A stretch of DNA of 5,095 nt from positions 616 through 5,710 of the forward strand of contig QHXA01000162.1 in assembly GCA_003222755.1 (NCBI GenBank), written 5' to 3'. Source of the stretch: Acidobacteriota bacterium (lineage in GTDB: Bacteria; Acidobacteriota; Terriglobia; 20CM-2-55-15). The notes beneath the pieces are model-generated. The model searched no databases. It was not told the DNA's origin and saw nothing but the letters and a program-made list of their open reading frames with translations. The position numbers and the translations under genes are program-made. Positions 4,292 through 5,095 of the stretch are shown piece after piece; within the stretch, counting starts at the first letter, position 1, and every line of letters starts with the position of its first letter.

Positions 4292-5095
4292 TTACTCGTA
4301 ATGCAGCGCTTCCATTGGCGCGATATTCGAGGCGCGTCGTGCTGGCAGGTAGCCGGCAACAAGCATCACGGCGGAGAGCACCGCCACTGCTGCGGCCAGC
4401 ACCCACGGGTCGTGTCCCGACAGGCCGAACAGCAGGGCCTCGGCGGTGCGACCGAGAGCGACGGCGGCCGCCACTCCGATGACGCCACCTATCAACGCCA
4501 TCAGGCCGACCTGCCGGAGCACCATCGCGCGTAGGCGTGCTGGTTCGGCGCCCAACGCCAAACGCAGGCCGAACTCGCGCGTGCGCTGCGCGACGTTGTA
4601 GGCCAGCACGCCGTAGAGCCCGATTCCCGCGAGCAGCGTCGCCAGTCCCGCGAAAGCCCCCGAGAGCATCGCGATCAGGCGGTCGAGAGAGACGTTGTCG
4701 TGCACCTGCCGACGCATCGTGATAAGGCCGTTGACCGGCAGATTCCGATCGATCCGCGATACCACGCCCGGAATCGCGCGCATCACCGCAGCAGGATCGA
4801 TGCCAGTGCCCACGTAGAAGAACAACGAGTCGGGATTCTCGCTCTGACGCCGCGGCTGGAAATACTGCGGTGGGATGTCGCCCTTGACCTGACTATACGT
4901 CGCGTCCGCGACCACGCCGACGATCTCGAGTTCGACCTTTCTGATGTTGTCGTACGGGTAACCACTAAAGTGCCTGCCCACGGCGTTCCCGCCGAGGTTG
5001 AACTTGCGCACGAAACTCTGGTTGACGATGGCCACTTTCGCCGCACTCAGCGTGTCCGCATCGGTGAAGTTGCGGCCCGCGAGCAGCGGAATCGA
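4292..5095 (-). CDS. ABC transporter permease, FtsX/MacB (ADOP) family, C-terminal part; 5' end outside window
   Basis: Inner-membrane permease of the MacB/FtsX type, the sort acidobacteria carry as long duplicated permeases often without a neighbouring ATPase gene. The frame is open from base 5095 to the TAA at 4292-4294, giving 267 residues; the GTG at 5035 is internal (V21). Residues 1-135 are the end of a periplasmic MacB-type domain: IPLLAGRNFTDADT, KVAIVNQSFVRKF, EIVGVVADATYSQVKGD, PQYFQP. Then come three membrane segments (about 142-168, 192-214, 230-250). Between the first two is the cytoplasmic loop AQRTREFGLRLALGAEPARL, the FtsX-family signature that contacts the ATPase. The tail PARRASNIAPMEALHYE is the standard ending. 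A full ADOP permease has ~800 residues with two such permease modules; this would be the second. Substrate unknown (lipids, lipoproteins, peptides or macrolides are exported by relatives). No ATPase gene is visible here. Confidence 0.92.
   Translation of the reverse strand, partial: SIPLLAGRNFTDADTLSAAKVAIVNQSFVRKFNLGGNAVGRHFSGYPYDNIRKVELEIVGVVADATYSQVKGDIPPQYFQPRRQSENPDSLFFYVGTGIDPAAVMRAIPGVVSRIDRNLPVNGLITMRRQVHDNVSLDRLIAMLSGAFAGLATLLAGIGLYGVLAYNVAQRTREFGLRLALGAEPARLRAMVLRQVGLMALIGGVIGVAAAVALGRTAEALLFGLSGHDPWVLAAAVAVLSAVMLVAGYLPARRASNIAPMEALHYE

Overview
The window looks like a piece of an Acidobacteriota chromosome, most likely from the Solibacter/Bryobacter side of the phylum. Four things suggest this: the 3' end of an FtsX/MacB-type permease of the kind acidobacteria carry in large numbers (ADOP), the last ~80 residues of an Oar-like TonB-dependent receptor with the usual acidobacterial C-terminus, a secreted DUF6152-type protein, and moderately GC-rich DNA with long repeat-filled gaps. 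The placement is an inference from protein families; no search was run.

Layout, left to right. (1) Bases 2-367: 3' end of a 1-Cys (Prx6-type) peroxiredoxin, closed by a perfect 11-bp terminator hairpin. (2) Bases 368-870: no gene. It holds a ~340-bp composite of eight small palindromes arranged as a large imperfect inverted repeat (431-770), followed by a plausible sigma70 promoter. (3) Bases 871-2034: a secreted DUF6152-type protein, 387 aa. (4) Bases 2035-2527: a decayed fragment of a TonB-dependent receptor and a hairpin between convergent genes. (5) Bases 2528-3853, minus strand: an epoxide-hydrolase-like alpha/beta hydrolase with a Tat leader. (6) Bases 3854-4291: no convincing gene. It holds a likely promoter, a twice-repeated 13-mer and a second hairpin-rich repeat (4130-4202). 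(7) Bases 4292-5095, minus strand: the C-terminal third of an ABC-transporter permease that runs off the right edge.

The genes do not form one pathway or operon. Each is separated by a terminator, a repeat block or a change of strand. Most gene products appear to act in the cell envelope: a signal-peptide protein, a Tat-exported hydrolase, a membrane permease and the receptor remnant.

The most unusual content is noncoding. In the 431-770 element the two copies of the main hairpin differ at only two of 31 positions, and those two positions pair with each other. That is the pattern expected if the folded structure, rather than the sequence, is what is kept.
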